NCBI GenBank assembly: GCA_047612485.1
Contig: JBLGAT010000065.1
Coordinates: 1 to 15,462 of the forward strand
From: Sediminicola sp047612485
Lineage (GTDB): Bacteria > Bacteroidota > Bacteroidia > Flavobacteriales > Flavobacteriaceae
Direction: 5' to 3'
Length of the DNA stretch: 15,462 bases
Position 1 is the stretch's first letter. The number at the start of each line of letters is the position of its first letter. The notes below the pieces were generated by a model that saw nothing but the letters and a program-made list of their open reading frames with translations, was not told where the DNA came from and did no database searches. A program made the position numbers and the translations under genes. Of the stretch, positions 15,286-15,462 are shown one piece after another.

Positions 15286-15462
15286 ACAAAAAAAACCACT
15301 TTTGGGTATCGGCCTTGTCAGGAATTCTCCTATTGACGGCTTGTAAAGAAAAATCAAAAAACGTTGGGGTCGAAGGACCTCGGCAAGAAACAAAATCCGA
15401 GTTGTTTACAGACAGTTTAAAGGAAGAAAATTTCAATACTACAATCGACGGAAAATCAGTAA
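15282..15462 (+). CDS. Lipoprotein start, probable aldose 1-epimerase (3' end outside window)
   Basis: The ATG lies inside the stop of the previous gene (ATGA at 15282-15285), so translation is probably coupled. The first 60 residues show a signal peptide with lipobox LTAC (Cys21), a charged linker, and then NFNTTIDGKSV at the window edge. That last phrase matches the usual opening of the mutarotase domain in Bacteroidota lipoprotein aldose 1-epimerases, where a Phe-x-x-Thr-x-x-Gly-Lys segment precedes the first strand. The enzyme would interconvert alpha and beta anomers of released sugars such as L-arabinose or galactose. Only this short N-terminus is visible, so the product call is tentative. 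The lipoprotein call is strong. Confidence 0.6.
   Translation, partial: MNKKNHFWVSALSGILLLTACKEKSKNVGVEGPRQETKSELFTDSLKEENFNTTIDGKSV

Noticed and set aside
1..15462. tRNA, rRNA, CRISPR array, insertion sequence or phage genes
   Set aside because: None seen. No repeat-spacer pattern, transposase motif or cloverleaf was recognised, and the coding density is explained by PUL genes.

Overview
The window looks like part of a polysaccharide utilization locus (PUL) from a marine or soil Bacteroidota, most likely a Flavobacteriaceae member. All genes lie on the + strand. The DNA is AT-rich, Shine-Dalgarno motifs are absent before the starts, and lipoprotein signals end in short lipoboxes (SC, NC, GC, AC). 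A SusC/SusD pair forms the core. Species cannot be named from this sequence alone.

Layout: (1) 1-720, the C-terminal catalytic part of a GH2-type glycosidase cut by the window edge. (2) 834-2030, a lipoprotein with a sialidase-type six-bladed propeller, best matched by GH93 exo-arabinanase-like enzymes. (3) 2031-2358, a 328-base regulatory gap with a 9-bp direct repeat at exactly 20-bp phasing. (4) 2359-6927, the SusC-like TonB-dependent transporter and SusD-like glycan-binding lipoprotein. (5) 6928-7051, a gap with a perfect 8-bp hairpin. (6) 7052-12841, a 1207-residue FG-GAP/VCBS-ASPIC lipoprotein, a GH43-like enzyme overlapping it by ATGA, and a GH43 lipoprotein (GH43_26-like) 4 bases further on, closed by a hairpin terminator at 12914-12946. 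(7) 13018-15462, a third GH43 lipoprotein, a secreted clan-A (TIM-barrel) glycosidase, and the start of a lipoprotein that looks like aldose 1-epimerase, again joined by an ATGA overlap.

Proposed teamwork: surface lipoprotein enzymes and SusD trim and capture an oligosaccharide, and SusC imports it with TonB energy. Periplasmic or surface GH43, GH2 and clan-A enzymes then finish it to monosaccharides, which the epimerase equilibrates between anomers. GH93-like plus exo-arabinofuranosidase-like GH43 point to an arabinan or other arabinofuranose-rich pectic or arabinogalactan glycan. This substrate call is inference. No regulator, sugar kinase, isomerase or permease lies in the window.

The least explained parts are the large FG-GAP/ASPIC lipoprotein, which seems to be an internal duplication and is translationally coupled to a GH43-like enzyme, the clan-A enzyme of uncertain family, and the phased repeats upstream of susC.
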